From: Rapana venosa
Taxonomy: Eukaryota; Mollusca; Gastropoda; Neogastropoda; Muricidae
Reading direction: 5' to 3'
Assembly (NCBI GenBank): GCA_028751875.1
Contig: CM054135.1
Location: 61,828,597 to 61,892,596, forward strand
DNA length: 64,000 nucleotides
A program made the position numbers and the translations under genes. The notes under the pieces are model-generated. The model saw only the letters and a list, made by a program, of their open reading frames with translations, did not search any database and was not told the origin of the DNA. Positions 62,377 through 64,000 of this stretch are shown here, piece by piece. Each line of letters opens with the position of its first letter. Position 1 is the stretch's first letter.

Positions 62377-63321
62377 ACAAATTTCGTAATGATTATACTA
62401 AGTCACTACATTATAGCATCATTTACCATTAAATTAAACCAGTAAAAAAGAAAAAAAAAAGGAAAAAATCGTTAAGGAAATACATTGAAAATACAAATTA
62501 CCACATATACATATACACGCACACACATACTCATGCACACCTGTGCGCGCTCACGTCCACACACACATTTAAATAAAAATGTTATAAGAATTAAAAAAAG
62601 ACAAGCATAAAACGTCAGGACAAACAAATTACTTCACTTACTGTTTCATCCATTTTATCACGTTTATACTTTAGATATAAAAAAGGTACAGGAATAAAAC
62701 GTTAGAAAATACTAGGCATCCGTCATTACTGATATTACCTTCAATGACCTCCCTCCTCTCCTCCTCCACCCAGCAAAGGTGTGCTTTTTTTTTTATGCGC
62801 TCATACTTTTCAAATAGCGCTTTTTTAAAAATGACATATTCACACAATAACTATCCAAGCAAGAGAAGTCAAATAAGATTACAATAATGATTATTATAAT
62901 AGAGATACAATTATAACAACAATCACCCATCACCATGAGACAACAATATAACAAATGATCCCCATCACCATGAGACAACAACATAACGATGATAACAGAA
63001 AAGCATTGGAAAGGATGGGGGTGGGGGAGGAGTATCAAGGGGGAAGGGGAAATACACCTTCAATCAATAGAGAAATAATAATTTTTAAAAAACCCAATTA
63101 TTCAAACAAGTAGAACCCCTATACGATACAGAATTCAAAAGCCCATAATCAACTGGACTATCAAAACTAAAACAATATCAAACTAAAACAGTATCGCTTA
63201 TAATAATACTAATAATCTCATCTCTAACTGCAATAAAAACAACATCCACGATAAAATCTATTGAATTAGACAAGACAGGGCATGAGGAGAGGAGAGGAGA
63301 CAATGACAAATGACAATGACA

Positions 63322-63385
63322 AATTCTTTTATTTCGAGGATAATGAATAAGCACACATGTGCTTTTTTACATCCAGTCCCCGCCC
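63322..63385 (-). mobile_element. SINE family 1, tail fragment
   Basis: TTTCGAGGATAATGAATAAG to CATCCAGTCCCCG only. Confidence 0.65.
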
Positions 63386-64000
63386 GTTAGGGATACATCT
63401 TAATAATAATAACCCAATACTTATACAGTCTCGCAATAAAAACAAGGGGAAATAACCCTTTTCAAAACAGCTCCCCCCCAACAACCCTCCCCCCCCCCCC
63501 CCAAAGCAAGCAATTAAAAGAAAATCCTAAGAATACCCCACCCCTACCCCCACCCCCCAAAAAACCCTAACCAAAACAAACAAACAAACAAAAGAGAAGG
63601 AAAAACCAAACCAACAAAAGATGATAAAAAAGAGAAAAACAAACAACAACAACAACAACAAGAGCAACAACAAAGCCAAGAAAAATAACACAACCAAACT
63701 TAATAAGTCATAAAGATAAACATCTACACATTGTCAAATGGTACACATACTTGTTACACATAATTATAAGATATTGAAATAGGGCACTCATTAAAACTTA
63801 AGTACAGAGGCAAGTCCAATAAAGTATTGAAAATATAAAAATATGAATCCTTCATCAGGATATACTATGACTATAAGCAGGACGATAAAAGGTGAGAGAG
63901 ACAGAGACAGAGAGTGTGTGTGTGTGTGTATTTCAGAGATAATATCCAATATATAAATCCCAAAACAGTATGCGATCCCATCAACACTCATTTTAGATTA

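Larger units (their letters stand above)
53984..64000. other. Repeat-dense 3' region
   Basis: Beyond the relic at 53.7 kb I see SINEs, the 27-base minisatellite and low-complexity sequence. From about 62.3 kb the + strand is A-rich with (ATA)n, C-runs and CAACAACAA runs. No gene is supported except the weak exon candidate at 61117-61246. 55066-55452 and 59440-59770 are unique sequence without an assignment. Confidence 0.5.

Overview
The window is animal nuclear DNA. It is AT-rich, intron-rich and crowded with tRNA-derived SINEs, microsatellites, poly-C/poly-G runs and minisatellites. The SINE types (several tRNA heads on one shared middle domain, plus a tRNA/5S-like chimera) and the loose gene structure suggest a lophotrochozoan, most likely a mollusc and perhaps a gastropod. 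That placement is inference; no rRNA or mitochondrial marker is present.

One gene is clear. It is the 3' end of a myosin phosphatase targeting subunit gene (MYPT / PPP1R12 family) on the + strand, from about 1 to at least 39263. Seven coding exons are visible: 31-90, 21190-21603 (an alternative first exon), 24296-24409, 27357-27503, 30591-30641, and two alternative last exons, 31532-31618 and 39177-39263. The two last exons are the same length (87 bp including stop). Each encodes a version of the conserved C-terminal leucine zipper ending in SKLSK. All visible junctions are phase 0. The ankyrin repeats, the PP1-binding motif and the ROCK-site region would lie upstream of the window.

The exon at 21190 has no usable acceptor. 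It has an upstream in-frame stop and a short upstream ORF, and it encodes a 138-residue Gly/Ser/Tyr/Leu-rich low-complexity N-terminus. Joined to the common exons it predicts a 270-residue protein with the coiled coil and zipper but no ankyrin/PP1 module. Its layout recalls the small M20/M21 subunit made from vertebrate PPP1R12B, but the N-terminus is unlike it. This alternative start, combined with the choice of two zippers, is the most interesting biology here.

Layout: 91-21060 is intron with SINEs, compound microsatellites (7.5-9.5 kb, 12.5-15 kb) and a 2.1-kb minisatellite (9.7-11.8 kb). From 21.06 to 31.6 kb lie the alternative promoter region and the common exons, with a coding-like antisense relic at 28.5-29.1 kb. 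From 31.6 to 39.2 kb lie the first alternative end, a 31-bp minisatellite (33.3-34.2 kb) and a 30-bp minisatellite (37.7-39.1 kb) that runs almost to the acceptor of the last exon. From 39.3 to about 53.5 kb is T-rich sequence that may include a long 3' UTR, with a nuclear-receptor-site cluster near 49.35 kb. From 53.5 to 64 kb is repeat-dense sequence with SINEs, a coding relic (53.7-54.0 kb) and a 2.7-kb, 27-bp minisatellite whose long reading frames are not genes.
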